Notes: generated by a model from the sequence alone, not told the origin. A stretch of 61,990 nt of DNA from Phascolarctobacterium sp. (GCA_030523325.1 JAUNIS010000012.1:1-61990); one strand, 5' to 3'; numbered from the stretch's first letter, positions 38,210 through 46,924 are shown. Program-made: numbers and translations.

Positions 38210-39556
38210 TTAAACAACTCTATAAGCACGCCATTTTTCGCTGCGCCAACGATAACTAAAGCAAATAGCTCGTACGAGCCAATCGGCAACCATTGCCAAC
38301 CACACGCCGTAGATTTGCCAATCAAGGAGAACGCCGAAGATAATAGCCATCAGGATGCGAAAGATTAACATAGAACCGATACCAGCGTTCATTGAAAATT
38401 TAACATCGCCCGTGGCCCTAATCGCGTTTGGCAAATTAAAGCAGAGTGGTTGTAAAATTGTTGCGGCAATATTATGAATGATTACAAGCTCGATCACGAG
38501 CCTAGCAGTTTGTTCGGAAACATTGTAATATTTTAAAGTCAGAGGCAAAGCTAAAATTCCTAAGGTACTTAAGGAAGCAGTTGCAATCCAAGAAATTTTC
38601 AAAAGCTTTTTCACGTAAAATTTTGCTTGCTCGTACTCTCTTGCGCCAATGCACTGACCGACAACAGTAATCATTGCCATGTTAATGGCATTAACTACAA
38701 AAATAGCGATAATTTGATAAGTATTGCTCACTGCGTTGGCCGCAATCTGCACGGTTCCAAAGAGCGCAATGATACTCGTCATCATGACCTTGCCTGCAGC
38801 AAAGAGTCCGTTTTCCAAACCATTAGGCAGAGCAATGCCTAAAATTTTCTTCACCATAGCCCCGTCAATACTCAAGCAATTGCCGTAATTGATGTGCAGC
38901 GGGAAACGTTTTTGCGCCGCAAAATAAAGCATCAACAAATTCCCGAGAATGCGAGCCAATACCGTTGCTAAAGCTACTCCAAATACCCCGGCATGCAAGA
39001 CGTACACTGCCAAATAATTGCCCACAATATTTGTAACATTGAGGACAATTACCGTGCGCAAGGCAATCCTACTTTCGTTCATAGAACGAAACATGGAGCT
39101 TCCTGCCTGATGAATAGCAATACAGGGTATGGAGAAAAGCGCTACAAATAAATACGTATCGGCTGCTTCCATAACAGATGCATCAACATTTTTATAAAGT
39201 AACTGCAGGAACTCACGGTGGCAGATGATTCCAGAAATCATGAAGATAAGCCCGATTGCCATGGCAAGACTTAAAAGCTGCTCGCAAGCGTGCTTAGCCT
39301 CCTTAGGCTGCTTGGCTCCGAGATACTGCGAGATAACAATTCCCCCACCTGAACAAATGGAAGACATTAAGGTAAACATAAAATATTCCAAAATATTTAT
39401 GAGCGTTACCCCGCTAATTGCTTCTTCGCCCAGCTGAGCCACCATAAAAGTGTCGGCCACGCCCACAAGCATGAAAAGAATCTGCTCCAGGGTTAAAGGA
39501 ATTATTAACTTTTTTAAATCCCTATTAGAAAAAAGCAGTTTCTCAGTCAATTTCAT
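38210..39556 (-). CDS. MATE family efflux transporter
   Basis: 448 residues with about twelve membrane helices; multidrug/toxin extrusion by cation antiport in the inner membrane. Typical N-terminal stretch LKKLIIPLTLEQILFMLVGVADTFMVAQLGEEAISGV and internal repeat with VVGQCIGAREYEQA. Its start overlaps the end of the LysR gene by 14 bases, so it is translationally coupled to the regulator. Confidence 0.94.
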   Translation of the reverse strand: MKLTEKLLFSNRDLKKLIIPLTLEQILFMLVGVADTFMVAQLGEEAISGVTLINILEYFMFTLMSSICSGGGIVISQYLGAKQPKEAKHACEQLLSLAMAIGLIFMISGIICHREFLQLLYKNVDASVMEAADTYLFVALFSIPCIAIHQAGSSMFRSMNESRIALRTVIVLNVTNIVGNYLAVYVLHAGVFGVALATVLARILGNLLMLYFAAQKRFPLHINYGNCLSIDGAMVKKILGIALPNGLENGLFAAGKVMMTSIIALFGTVQIAANAVSNTYQIIAIFVVNAINMAMITVVGQCIGAREYEQAKFYVKKLLKISWIATASLSTLGILALPLTLKYYNVSEQTARLVIELVIIHNIAATILQPLCFNLPNAIRATGDVKFSMNAGIGSMLIFRILMAIIFGVLLDWQIYGVWLAMVADWLVRAICFSYRWRSEKWRAYRVV

Positions 39557-40442
39557 CCAATCCTTTTTCTAAACATTCTTCTACGTGCTTGATAAAACGA
39601 CTCACAACTTTTGTTTGGGCCTCATCTTTCTTCCAGGCAATAATTGTTGTTTCTTCTAAGAGGGGACTCAGAGGTCTAAAGACCAAAAGCTTATCGTCCC
39701 AAATATTTTTTCCTCCTTCGATACAAAGAGAATAACCTAAATTATTCAAAACCATAATAGCTCCGTTAGTAGGCAGGTTACTAGTGAATCGCACATTCGC
39801 GTCCTTGAAAGTGCCTCTGAACCAGTTTTTCAAATCGTGATGCAAATTCTTGCGACTAGCAAAAATAAGATGTTTATCCTTTAAATCATCAATTGTCACA
39901 TACTTTTTCGCAGCCAAAGGATCATCCGCACGCATAATTACGCCCCAACGTTCCTTCACAGGCACCTGAATATAGTTAAGCTTTTCAATATTAGTCGGTT
40001 TCATTAATAAACCCATATCAAGAAGACCGTTATCCAATCTTTCTGTAATAATATCCGTGGAACTAGTAAAGATATCAAAATTAACTTTAGGGTATTTTTC
40101 TAAGAAGCTTTTGATAATTTTCGGAATTACCATTACGGACTTATACTCACCCATGCCAATGGAAATGGTGCCCGACACGTCGTTCTGAAAATTTTTCAAC
40201 TCACTTAAGGAAATATTTGTTAAATTCAGGATCTCGCGAGCTCTACGTGCTAAGATGTAGCCCTCTTCTGTCAGCTCCACTCTTCTAGAATTTCTATTAA
40301 ATAAGGAAACGCCTAACTCTTCTTCTAGCTCGGCAATTTGCCTTGAAAGAGTCGGCTGAGTAATATGTAAGGACTCCGCAGCTTTAATAAATTGTTCATC
40401 TTCTACGATTTGCAAAAAATATTTCAGTACTCTAAGTTCCAA
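39543..40442 (-). CDS. LysR-family transcriptional regulator
   Basis: About 299 residues. N-terminal winged helix (LRVLKYFLQIVEDEQFIKAAESLHITQPTLSRQIAELEEEL) and a C-terminal periplasmic-binding-type effector domain. An ATG at 40457 opens the frame but has no RBS; TTG at 40442 has GGAGGTG six bases upstream and gives the canonical LysR N-terminus, so TTG is chosen. Probably controls its own operon and the divergent flavodoxin genes across the 487-base gap. Confidence 0.92.
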   Translation of the reverse strand: MELRVLKYFLQIVEDEQFIKAAESLHITQPTLSRQIAELEEELGVSLFNRNSRRVELTEEGYILARRAREILNLTNISLSELKNFQNDVSGTISIGMGEYKSVMVIPKIIKSFLEKYPKVNFDIFTSSTDIITERLDNGLLDMGLLMKPTNIEKLNYIQVPVKERWGVIMRADDPLAAKKYVTIDDLKDKHLIFASRKNLHHDLKNWFRGTFKDANVRFTSNLPTNGAIMVLNNLGYSLCIEGGKNIWDDKLLVFRPLSPLLEETTIIAWKKDEAQTKVVSRFIKHVEECLEKGLDEID

Positions 40443-40523
40443 TGCAAGCACCTCCATTAGCCCTGCCTAAAAAATCACATGCCCTTTAAGCATATAATTA
40501 GCAGATTTATTCTTCTAATCATA

Positions 40524-40551
40524 ATTATAAACGCTTTGCATTAAATAGCAA
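40524..40551 (-). promoter_or_regulatory. promoter of the lysR-MATE-SUMF1 operon
   Basis: TTGCTA (40551-40546), 16 bases, TATAAT (40529-40524) on the minus strand. TTTAAGCATA (near 40488) recurs near 40838 on the divergent side and could be a shared site. Confidence 0.55.
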
Positions 40552-40682
40552 ATTGTTATTTCTCATAGATTTCAATACCTCTAGGGCATAGAATTGTTGC
40601 TGTGTTTTTGTTTTATTTTATATAATGAAATAAACAATATGATTTTTAAAGCAAAAATTTCTAAAAAAATTATGAGCTGCTG

Positions 40683-40713
40683 TTGACAGGTACTTGCTAC
40701 CGCAAGCTATAAT
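40683..40713 (+). promoter_or_regulatory. promoter of the flavodoxin-NapH-like operon
   Basis: TTGACA (40683-40688), 19-base spacer, TATAAT (40708-40713). The leader to the ATG at 40930 is over 200 bases; I saw no riboswitch in it. Confidence 0.5.
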
Positions 40714-40929
40714 ATGTTCGTAACGATTTTCATTTAAAAATATTTCCATCTGTCGATGTCATAAACGGAAAAAATTCGTAAGCAAAATTTTAATTACAAA
40801 ATTTTCACGAGAATTCTACGCTTAAGCAAATCATGCTTTTTAAGCATAGTAAATAATCTTGCATAAGTATTAGACATTTTTAAAATTTTATTTTAAACTA
40901 TAGTTACATGAAAAAAGGAGGAAATTCCC

Positions 40930-41550
40930 ATGAAACTTTTTAAAATCTTAGCACTTTCTACTGCTTTAATTTCCATGTTCTGTGTTGGTTGTGGCGGTAA
41001 CGATAAAAAAGCAGCTGCTCCAGCTCCTGCTAAAGCTCAAGCTACGGAAGCTCCCAAGGTAACTAACGACAAAGCTCTCGTAGTTTATTTCTCTCAAAGC
41101 GGTAATACGCAAAAGGTTGCGAATATGATTCAAAAGCAAACTGGTGCAGCCATGTTCCGCGTAGAAACTGTAAAAACTTATGCCAGCAATTATCATGCGC
41201 TCATCGACGAAGCTAAAAAAGAACAGCAAGCTAATGCTCGTCCGGAATTAAAAAAAGCTAAGGTCGATAACCTTAAGCAATACGATACTGTTTTCGTTGG
41301 CTATCCTAACTGGTGGGGAACTCTTCCCATGCCCTTGTTCACCTTCTTTGAAGCAAATGATATGACTGGCAAAAATATCGTTCCCTTTGTTACTCATGAA
41401 GGCAGTGCTTTTGGCACCAGTCTTAACGATTTAGCAAAGCTTGCACCTAAAGCAAATATTAAAGAAGGCATTGATATTCGTGGTGGTCGCGTAGGCGATA
41501 GCGAAGCCGATGTAACTGCTTGGCTGAAAAAAGGCGGCTACGTTAAATAA
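40930..41550 (+). CDS. lipid-anchored flavodoxin
   Basis: 206 residues. Lipoprotein signal with lipobox CVGC (Cys 21), an Ala/Pro/Lys linker (to about 45), then a flavodoxin domain: FMN loop VVYFSQSGNTQKVANMI, VGYPNWWGTLPMPLFTFFEANDMTGK, HEGSAFGTSLNDLAKLAP. This makes it an extracytoplasmic flavodoxin, unlike the usual soluble form. RBS AAAGGAGG precedes the ATG. It is followed after 61 bases by an Fe-S membrane protein, a plausible electron donor. Confidence 0.92.
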   Translation: MKLFKILALSTALISMFCVGCGGNDKKAAAPAPAKAQATEAPKVTNDKALVVYFSQSGNTQKVANMIQKQTGAAMFRVETVKTYASNYHALIDEAKKEQQANARPELKKAKVDNLKQYDTVFVGYPNWWGTLPMPLFTFFEANDMTGKNIVPFVTHEGSAFGTSLNDLAKLAPKANIKEGIDIRGGRVGDSEADVTAWLKKGGYVK

Positions 41551-41611
41551 GCTTTGCTGCTAACAGTTCTTTTGTTATAATCACCCACAATATCAAACGA
41601 AAGGACTTATT

Positions 41612-42421
41612 ATGAACCTAGAGATAAAACGCTTCTTGACGCAGCTTTGCGCAAGCATTCTTTATAATATAAATTTCTTTACGAAAAAGCCCATATCTCT
41701 GAGAAGCTACTGCGTGCCCGGGCTCAATTGTCAATGGTGTCCTGGCGCGGCAACGGGTTGCCCCTTAGGAAGACTCCAGCTGCTTTTTAACGGCGGGCTT
41801 AGTAAGGCGAAATTCGTTGCCTTGGCAAGTATTCTTTTGCCCAGCCTCTTACTTGGTCGTATTATCTGCGGTTGGCTCTGCCCATTTGGTCTACTGCAAG
41901 ATTTACTCTATAAAATTCCTTCTCCTAAAATTGGCAAGAGCGTTTGGACGGCACGTTTATCCTGTTTAAAGTATGTGCTAGCAGTATTTTTCATTCTGCT
42001 CTTGCCCCTCTTCATCATCTTTACCAATGGTAATCTTGATCCTGCATTCTGTTCAGATTTTTGTCCTAATGGTCTTTTGAATGCCTTGATTATGATTTCC
42101 CAGGGCAATCCCTTTGGGTATGCCCTCATCAACGACTTCAGGATTCTTTTAGGTGTTGTGCTTTTAATTACAGCGATTTTTATCTACAGACCCTTCTGTC
42201 GTTTTATCTGCCCCTTGGGTGCTTGGTACAGTCTCTTTAGTAAGCTGTCCATCTTCGCTATCAAGGTTGATGAAAGCAAATGCATCAGCTGTAATAAATG
42301 TATCCGCCATTGCTTGATGGACTGCCAAAAGGTTGGCGACGCAGAATGCATTGGTTGTGGCAAATGTAAAGGTATCTGCCCGACAAAAGCAATTAGCTAC
42401 GGAATTAGATACAAAAAATAA
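41612..42421 (+). CDS. NapH/RnfB-like membrane 4Fe-4S electron-transfer protein
   Basis: 269 residues with about four or five membrane helices. Two CxxxCPxG-type elements (CGWLCPFG near 88 and CRFICPLG near 192), an N-terminal Cys cluster (CVPGLNCQWCPGAATGCPLG), and two C-terminal ferredoxin motifs (CISCNKCIRHC and CIGCGKCKGIC). Members such as NapH pass electrons from quinols across the inner membrane. Paired with a lipid-anchored flavodoxin, it likely feeds electrons to extracytoplasmic flavins (inference). Confidence 0.9.
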   Translation: MNLEIKRFLTQLCASILYNINFFTKKPISLRSYCVPGLNCQWCPGAATGCPLGRLQLLFNGGLSKAKFVALASILLPSLLLGRIICGWLCPFGLLQDLLYKIPSPKIGKSVWTARLSCLKYVLAVFFILLLPLFIIFTNGNLDPAFCSDFCPNGLLNALIMISQGNPFGYALINDFRILLGVVLLITAIFIYRPFCRFICPLGAWYSLFSKLSIFAIKVDESKCISCNKCIRHCLMDCQKVGDAECIGCGKCKGICPTKAISYGIRYKK

Positions 42422-42431
42422 TAAAAAAAAT

Positions 42432-42490
42432 AAACCGTCTCCAGACAATCGTGACAATTATAAGTCACGATTGACAGAAAGAGACGGTTT
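42432..42490 (+). terminator. terminator of the flavodoxin operon
   Basis: Outer stem AAACCGTCTC / GAGACGGTTT with an inner hairpin AATCGTGAC / GTCACGATT, 10 bases after the stop. From here to 42743 I see no gene. Confidence 0.85.
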
Positions 42491-42743
42491 ATATATTTAA
42501 GTATAAAGCTGGCAGCCTACATGATGAACCAAGCGGCAAGTAGTGGGTGCCAAAGCATTTAACGTAGGATTTGATATGAGCTCTCTACTGCAAGCTATGA
42601 ACTATGCAACTATGTACTTTCAGCTGTGATCTTTGTACTATGAGCTTTTATTTCAAAATGCATAAGAACACAAAAGTTCTTAAGAACAATCACATACTGA
42701 ATTTCGGTTCTTCGCTAGCCCTATACTAAAATATCTGAACTTG

Positions 42744-42783
42744 TTGGTGTTCCCCGGTCACTTAACCAAGGGAACACCAATTT
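42744..42783. terminator. terminator-like hairpin at the accessory-region border
   Basis: TTGGTGTTCCC(C)GG / CC(AAG)GGAACACCAA with a T-rich tail on the plus-strand side, next to the stop of the minus-strand gene at 42791. Confidence 0.7.
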
Positions 42784-42790
42784 TTATTTT

Positions 42791-43381
42791 TTATTCATCG
42801 ACTTCGATAGTGGAGAGTGCGTTACACTCGTTTACGAGGTCGTTAATCTCTCGGATTTCATCGGGGAAGCTTTTAGCTCTCTCAATTTCATCCCAAGCTA
42901 TAAGGACCTCTGGTTGGGAGAACAGTGTCTCCGATACCATATCCGAGGGGAATCCTACACCTCTGCCGGTCAAATTCTTATTGAATTGACTAGCGGATCT
43001 TTCTGCGGTCGCTGCTGCTGTTCCCATAGCACCAGCGAAGTTTTTGACTGTTTCCAACAGACGACCGGTTAATACCAAGGCCGTAGCCACGGTAATTTCA
43101 CCATAGCGTTCTGTTTGGATGGTATTGTGGTTATTGGCCTCCTGTATTTTAGTATACAGGACAGTATAGTTTTTCAGGAGGTCGTTATAGGATTTTATTT
43201 TGGAAGCGATTGCCTCTCTCGCTTCCTTGTGGTTAGTCTCGATATCTTTGTTAGTAGACAGCGGTGACAGCTGCATGCTGTTGATACCGCCATAGAGTCC
43301 GATATCTTCGATAATCTTATCCATTTTCTTTTTCATGGTTTTAAGTTTGGCAAGTGCTCTTGCCACAGTCATTGTTGCCAT
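42791..43381 (-). CDS. uncharacterised coiled-coil protein (phage-like)
   Basis: 196 residues, largely helical and charged: an N-terminal coiled coil (MTVARALAKLKTMKKKMDKII), a central helix pair (about 55-100), and an Ala-rich stretch GAMGTAAATAERSAS near 118-132. No signal peptide. It recalls small helical proteins encoded in Firmicute prophages, but I cannot name a family. RBS AAAGGAAG is present. No other phage genes are nearby. Confidence 0.6.
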   Translation of the reverse strand: MATMTVARALAKLKTMKKKMDKIIEDIGLYGGINSMQLSPLSTNKDIETNHKEAREAIASKIKSYNDLLKNYTVLYTKIQEANNHNTIQTERYGEITVATALVLTGRLLETVKNFAGAMGTAAATAERSASQFNKNLTGRGVGFPSDMVSETLFSQPEVLIAWDEIERAKSFPDEIREINDLVNECNALSTIEVDE

Positions 43382-43500
43382 GTGTATCGTCTTCCTTTCT
43401 TGAGATACCTAAGTTTTTTGTTCAGTGATTGTCTACGTTATTTATTATAATTCAGTTCAGCAGATTTATTAAATAAAAAAGTCTGCGAACTCAAAATACT

Positions 43501-44319
43501 TTACTTTATTTTATAATGCTCGAATTCTGCCGTGACATTGACGTAGGCCATAGGACCATGGGGATGTCCATAGAGAGGGAATCTATAGACTTCATCAAAA
43601 TTTTCAAGCTCGTCTGCCAAACGCAGCTTCAGATAATCCTCCCAGGTTTTATTTAAACAGGGAGCTTGAATGTCATCCGGAAGATGCGGGTCTTGAATAC
43701 AGTAAGGATATATCACGCAGTCACAAGCATCTTCGACAACTCGCTCTACTTGGTCAAGCTTTTTGTTTATTCCATATTCATCTTCAGAATATCGAAAGCC
43801 AAACACATTGGCGTAGTATTCACGATATTGTACTTTTGACTTCAAAAAAAGCCATTTTTCTTTTGCGTTGAGGCGGTCAACGCCTTCCACTTTCACTTTA
43901 ATCTTGGAAGCGCCAAGGCTATTTACGATCTCGACAATCTCTTTCAGTGTTTCCACCATCTCTTCAAGATTGGGTTCAGTCTCCAAAATACTGTCAAGGT
44001 TAAATGGTTCTTCTCCCTGTTCTTCGACCTGTTCTACAACTTGTTCTTCAACGTTTTCTTCAGTATTTTCTTCGACACCCTCAGCTATCCACGCTTCGTA
44101 CAATTCCATCTTTTTTTCCGCTTTGTAATCCTCCGGATAGTACAGAAGTTTTTCACCCAAAAGTCTAGTGTACTCTTCATCATATTCGTCAATTTCATCA
44201 TATTCGTCGATATCTTCGTATTCATTGATGTCGTCGATTCCGTCGTATTCGTCCTCTTCGTATTCATCGATGTCTTCGTTTTCGTCAAAAAAGTTTTCAT
44301 ATTCTCGCAAATTAATCAT
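43501..44319 (-). CDS. acidic low-complexity protein of unknown function
   Basis: Up to 272 residues, strongly acidic. The first 50 residues are an Asp/Glu/Tyr/Ile repeat (DEDIDEYEEDEYDGIDD-type units of IDEYDE); another Glu/Val-rich stretch follows near 80-105; the C-terminal 150 residues look globular with four to six Cys. The ATG at 44319 abuts the RBS GAAAGGAG; TTG at 44310 is better spaced. No family recognised. Located upstream of the coiled-coil gene on the same strand; the two may be co-transcribed. Confidence 0.6.
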   Translation of the reverse strand: MINLREYENFFDENEDIDEYEEDEYDGIDDINEYEDIDEYDEIDEYDEEYTRLLGEKLLYYPEDYKAEKKMELYEAWIAEGVEENTEENVEEQVVEQVEEQGEEPFNLDSILETEPNLEEMVETLKEIVEIVNSLGASKIKVKVEGVDRLNAKEKWLFLKSKVQYREYYANVFGFRYSEDEYGINKKLDQVERVVEDACDCVIYPYCIQDPHLPDDIQAPCLNKTWEDYLKLRLADELENFDEVYRFPLYGHPHGPMAYVNVTAEFEHYKIK

Positions 44320-44543
44320 CTCCTTTCAATAGCGCAAGACGATAAATTGCTCGTTAGCATTTTTAGTTGCATGCTAACCCTTGAGAAACTTTGCCATTGT
44401 TCTCAAGGAAACAAAAAGGCATATGCTTCCCGGGGACAACAACATAACCTCGGGACTCGTACGCCCGTAAATTTTTTAACTGTATATATGATACCATTTT
44501 AATTTTTCGCTTTGAAATAAAAAAGTCTGCGAAGAGAATTCTA

Positions 44544-44693
44544 TCAAGAGCGGAAAATATATGATATTAATAATCTCATCAAACAATTAAAACTATAAGA
44601 AACCGGATCCTTCTCCCTTTCCTTTTCACTTTCTTTTATAGCGTAAATGATAAATGGTATAAATAAAAGTACGAGAAAAATTATAACCAACAT
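44544..44693 (-). CDS. small membrane protein, 49 residues
   Basis: Begins with a hydrophobic helix MLVIIFLVLLFIPFIIYAI followed by a charged KESEKEREKD segment. It starts 22 bases after the stop of the next small gene, with GGAG 12 bases before the ATG. No family recognised. Its position behind a second small membrane-protein gene with a clear promoter makes it plausible. Confidence 0.5.
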   Translation of the reverse strand: MLVIIFLVLLFIPFIIYAIKESEKEREKDPVSYSFNCLMRLLISYIFRS

Positions 44694-44714
44694 AAATCTC
44701 ACGTCTCCTGCAAA

Positions 44715-44903
44715 TTACTTACGATAAACTGCACCATCCCAAAGCGTAGGAAGATTAACATCTCCCCCATGTGTTTTTTTATATTTTTCCAACTCGCGTT
44801 CCAAAGCTTCACGAGCTATCTTTTCATCTCTATACTTGGATTGATAGTACAAGATTGCAGCCGTTATACCAATACCCCACCAAATATTTTTAAAAGGTCC
44901 CAT
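44715..44903 (-). CDS. small membrane protein, 62 residues
   Basis: MGPFKNIWWGIGITAAILYY forms one membrane helix, followed by a charged coiled stretch (QSKYRDEKIAREALERELEKYKK) and a short tail. The ATG at 44903 has AAGGAG eight bases upstream. A good promoter lies at 44990-45018. Unknown function. Confidence 0.6.
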   Translation of the reverse strand: MGPFKNIWWGIGITAAILYYQSKYRDEKIAREALERELEKYKKTHGGDVNLPTLWDGAVYRK

Positions 44904-44989
44904 ACAAGTCACTCCTTACCAAACAATCAAAACATTTAAAAGTTTTCTCCAAGCCGGAGAAAATATCCGCAAGCAACAATTATGGAATA

Positions 44990-45018
44990 ATTATAACACG
45001 TACCTTGAAACGAGTCAA
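44990..45018 (-). promoter_or_regulatory. promoter of the small membrane-protein pair
   Basis: TTGACT (45018-45013), 17 bases, TATAAT (44995-44990) on the minus strand. Confidence 0.75.
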
Positions 45019-45188
45019 CAATATTTTTGAAAAATATTTTAAAAATTTTGAATTATTTTGAATAACGTGTTGTGTTTTGGAGAAAATTTATAGGTGCGCT
45101 AATCAAAATTGTTATAGTTGTTAGTTTGTTCTCAATTTTTTTGTTGCTAAACAAAAAAGGCACCATATCAAAGGTATCCAAACGTCGC

Positions 45189-45567
45189 TGGGGTCAACTT
45201 TCCTTGGGGTCTAACTTTGGGGGAAGATATTGGGGTTTGTCGTTGGGGCCTTCGTTAGTGTCTGTTTCAAAATTCATACAATTATAAGACAAAAAGGGTA
45301 CAACAGAAGCTTGTCTGTTATACCCTTTTATGTTTCTGAGCAAGTATTGCTCTTGTGCTCTTTTTCATTTAATATAGTTTTGCCCAAATTTATAACTTGA
45401 AAGGAAATGCAGAAACTTTTCAACTAGAAACAATCCTGTGCTAAAAGGTACGAAGAAAACAGAAACAGACTACTGTATATACGACGACGACGAATAAAAA
45501 GTCCATATGTAAACAAAGGTTTATGATGTGACCCCAAAAAACTTTGGGAACCCCCAATGAAGTTTGG
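45189..45567. mobile_element. possible IS end repeats (IS21-like remnant)
   Basis: TGGGGTCAACTTTCC and TTGGGGTCTAACTTTGG (45189-45220) on the plus strand face similar motifs on the minus strand (TGACCCCAAAAAACTTTGG and neighbours, 45529-45567). Multiple GGGGTCA-type repeats at both ends are a habit of IS21-family elements. No transposase lies between. The rest of the 44904-45744 stretch holds a hairpin (45292-45331) and no convincing gene. Confidence 0.35.
45292..45331 (+). terminator. hairpin in the gene-poor stretch
   Basis: AAGGGTA(c)AACAGA / TCTGTT(a)TACCCTT followed by TTATG. Confidence 0.6.
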
Positions 45568-45613
45568 AGATCCGACAATTTTCCAGTTCGGTTCTTTTCG
45601 ACCCAATAATATT

Positions 45614-45643
45614 CAAAAAACGGATGGCTCACGCCATCCGTTT
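45614..45643 (-). terminator. terminator of the exported-protein gene
   Basis: AAACGGATGGC / GCCATCCGTTTTTT with a 4-base loop. A near-identical stem ends the AbiE locus at 46881. Confidence 0.8.
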
Positions 45644-45744
45644 GACTACAAACCCTGTTCTTTTAAAATTTACTAATACAATTTCGGATGGCAACTAATT
45701 ATCAACAACATCTACTGGAACAACTTAATTAAATTGATTGCAAA

Positions 45745-46599
45745 TTATTTAACTTTTGCTAATCTATCTGCATATTTGAACTGTTGTCTATAGCTATAAA
45801 TTAACACTACGCCTTGAATAGTCTTATCCCAATTTGTATTTCCTAATGTAAATGCTGTAAATACCCCTGCAGCAGTCCAACCAACAGGTCCCAACACAAC
45901 TCCTAACCAGGGCATAAAAGGAGCAGCAAACCCAAATCCCATTTCTAGTCCTAATAAAGCGCCAACATCATAAATCAATGATGTTGCCAACATATAAGGA
46001 GCAAAGCCGCTCAAGCTACCAACTGTCAGAGCTCCCACAACACCCGCTGAAGCAATACCACCTTTAATGTTTTGGTATTCTGCATCAGAAAGAGCCTTGC
46101 TTTCATGCATAGCGTCAATTCTGGCTTTGGTACTCTCTTCTATTTTTTTCCAAGCATCAGGTCCGTATTTTTTGATGACACTATCTGCGTACTCTTGAAC
46201 TACCTTGGCTACTATCAGCTTTTCAACTTTTTCGTAGTCTTCATCATTTATTAGAACGTCTTTGGAGCAACTCAAGTCCAATTTATCAGCAGTACCCAAA
46301 AGTATTTTCTTATAATCAGGCGAATACGCATCTCTGAATATATTTACAAAAGAGTGACCATAGTTATACCGAATTTGCTTATTAAGTTCTATTACTCTTT
46401 TATCATATGACCAACGACTCCAATCACTAGCTCTAGGGGCACCAAGCGCCGAGGTATTAACGCTTTCGCAAACAACATTCCAAGCTTCTTTGTTATTAGA
46501 AATCTGTTGGATGGTCCTGTCTAACAAATCTCCTTTATAAGCAAAGCAGGTACTAACGCTAAGACATGATAAGGCTAAAGTTAAAATTATTTTTTTCAT
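45745..46599 (-). CDS. exported protein with hydrophobic Gly/Ala-rich region
   Basis: About 284 residues from ATG 46599 (GAGGAG eight bases upstream). Signal peptide to about residue 20 (VSTCFA). The central part (20-185) is helical and charged. The C-terminal 100 residues contain two Gly/Ala-rich hydrophobic stretches (about 185-215 and 222-262, ending GPVGWTAAGVFTAFTLGNTNWDK) followed by VVLIYSYRQQF. The end resembles the YaaW/DUF3944-type C-terminus, but this is only a resemblance. Such hydrophobic Gly-rich domains occur in pore-forming toxins. No immunity-like gene is recognised beside it. Confidence 0.6.
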   Translation of the reverse strand: MKKIILTLALSCLSVSTCFAYKGDLLDRTIQQISNNKEAWNVVCESVNTSALGAPRASDWSRWSYDKRVIELNKQIRYNYGHSFVNIFRDAYSPDYKKILLGTADKLDLSCSKDVLINDEDYEKVEKLIVAKVVQEYADSVIKKYGPDAWKKIEESTKARIDAMHESKALSDAEYQNIKGGIASAGVVGALTVGSLSGFAPYMLATSLIYDVGALLGLEMGFGFAAPFMPWLGVVLGPVGWTAAGVFTAFTLGNTNWDKTIQGVVLIYSYRQQFKYADRLAKVK

Positions 46600-46721
46600 C
46601 AATAACACTCCTCAAAAAATAATCTCAATTCAATCTCTTTTGGACAACATATCTTTAAAGCAGATGATTCAGATTATAAAATTTTTTCAATATAACTATT
46701 GCTATTTTCCTGTTCATAAAA

Positions 46722-46749
46722 ATTATACCACCTCTGTCCCCCCCCGCAA
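46722..46749 (-). promoter_or_regulatory. promoter with G8 tract for the exported-protein gene
   Basis: Minus strand: TTGCGG (46749-46744), 16 bases, TATAAT (46727-46722). A run of eight G (46745-46738) overlaps the -35 and spacer, so slippage would change promoter spacing. The 46600-46924 gap otherwise holds a long leader and a terminator. Confidence 0.45.
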
Positions 46750-46880
46750 GACGTTTGTGCGTTTTTAAGTGTATTCTCTGTGTCAGTTTTGTGAAATTTT
46801 TGTGAACATAAAAATAAAAGTCTGGCATATCGTATACGAACCTTCGTGCGCAGCAAAAATATTTCTTAAATTCCAAATAA

Positions 46881-46909
46881 AAAACGGATGGCTTAGCGCC
46901 ATCCGTAGT
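46881..46909 (-). terminator. terminator of the first AbiE locus
   Basis: ACGGATGGCGC / GCCATCCGT followed by TTTTTATTT on the minus strand. Confidence 0.8.
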
Positions 46910-46924
46910 TGCACTTGTATAAAT

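Noticed and set aside
40714..40929. Riboswitch in the long leader of the flavodoxin gene
   Set aside because: No recognisable FMN or other riboswitch core and no terminator-antiterminator pair.
45072..45287. 71-residue plus-strand frame with a membrane helix, followed by a hairpin
   Set aside because: GTG start without RBS or promoter, and its second half is built from the TGGGG repeat cluster that looks like an IS end; no coding support.
45424..45632. Two overlapping minus-strand frames of about 60 residues
   Set aside because: No RBS, low complexity, and they overlap the opposite GGGGTCA-type cluster; probably fortuitous.
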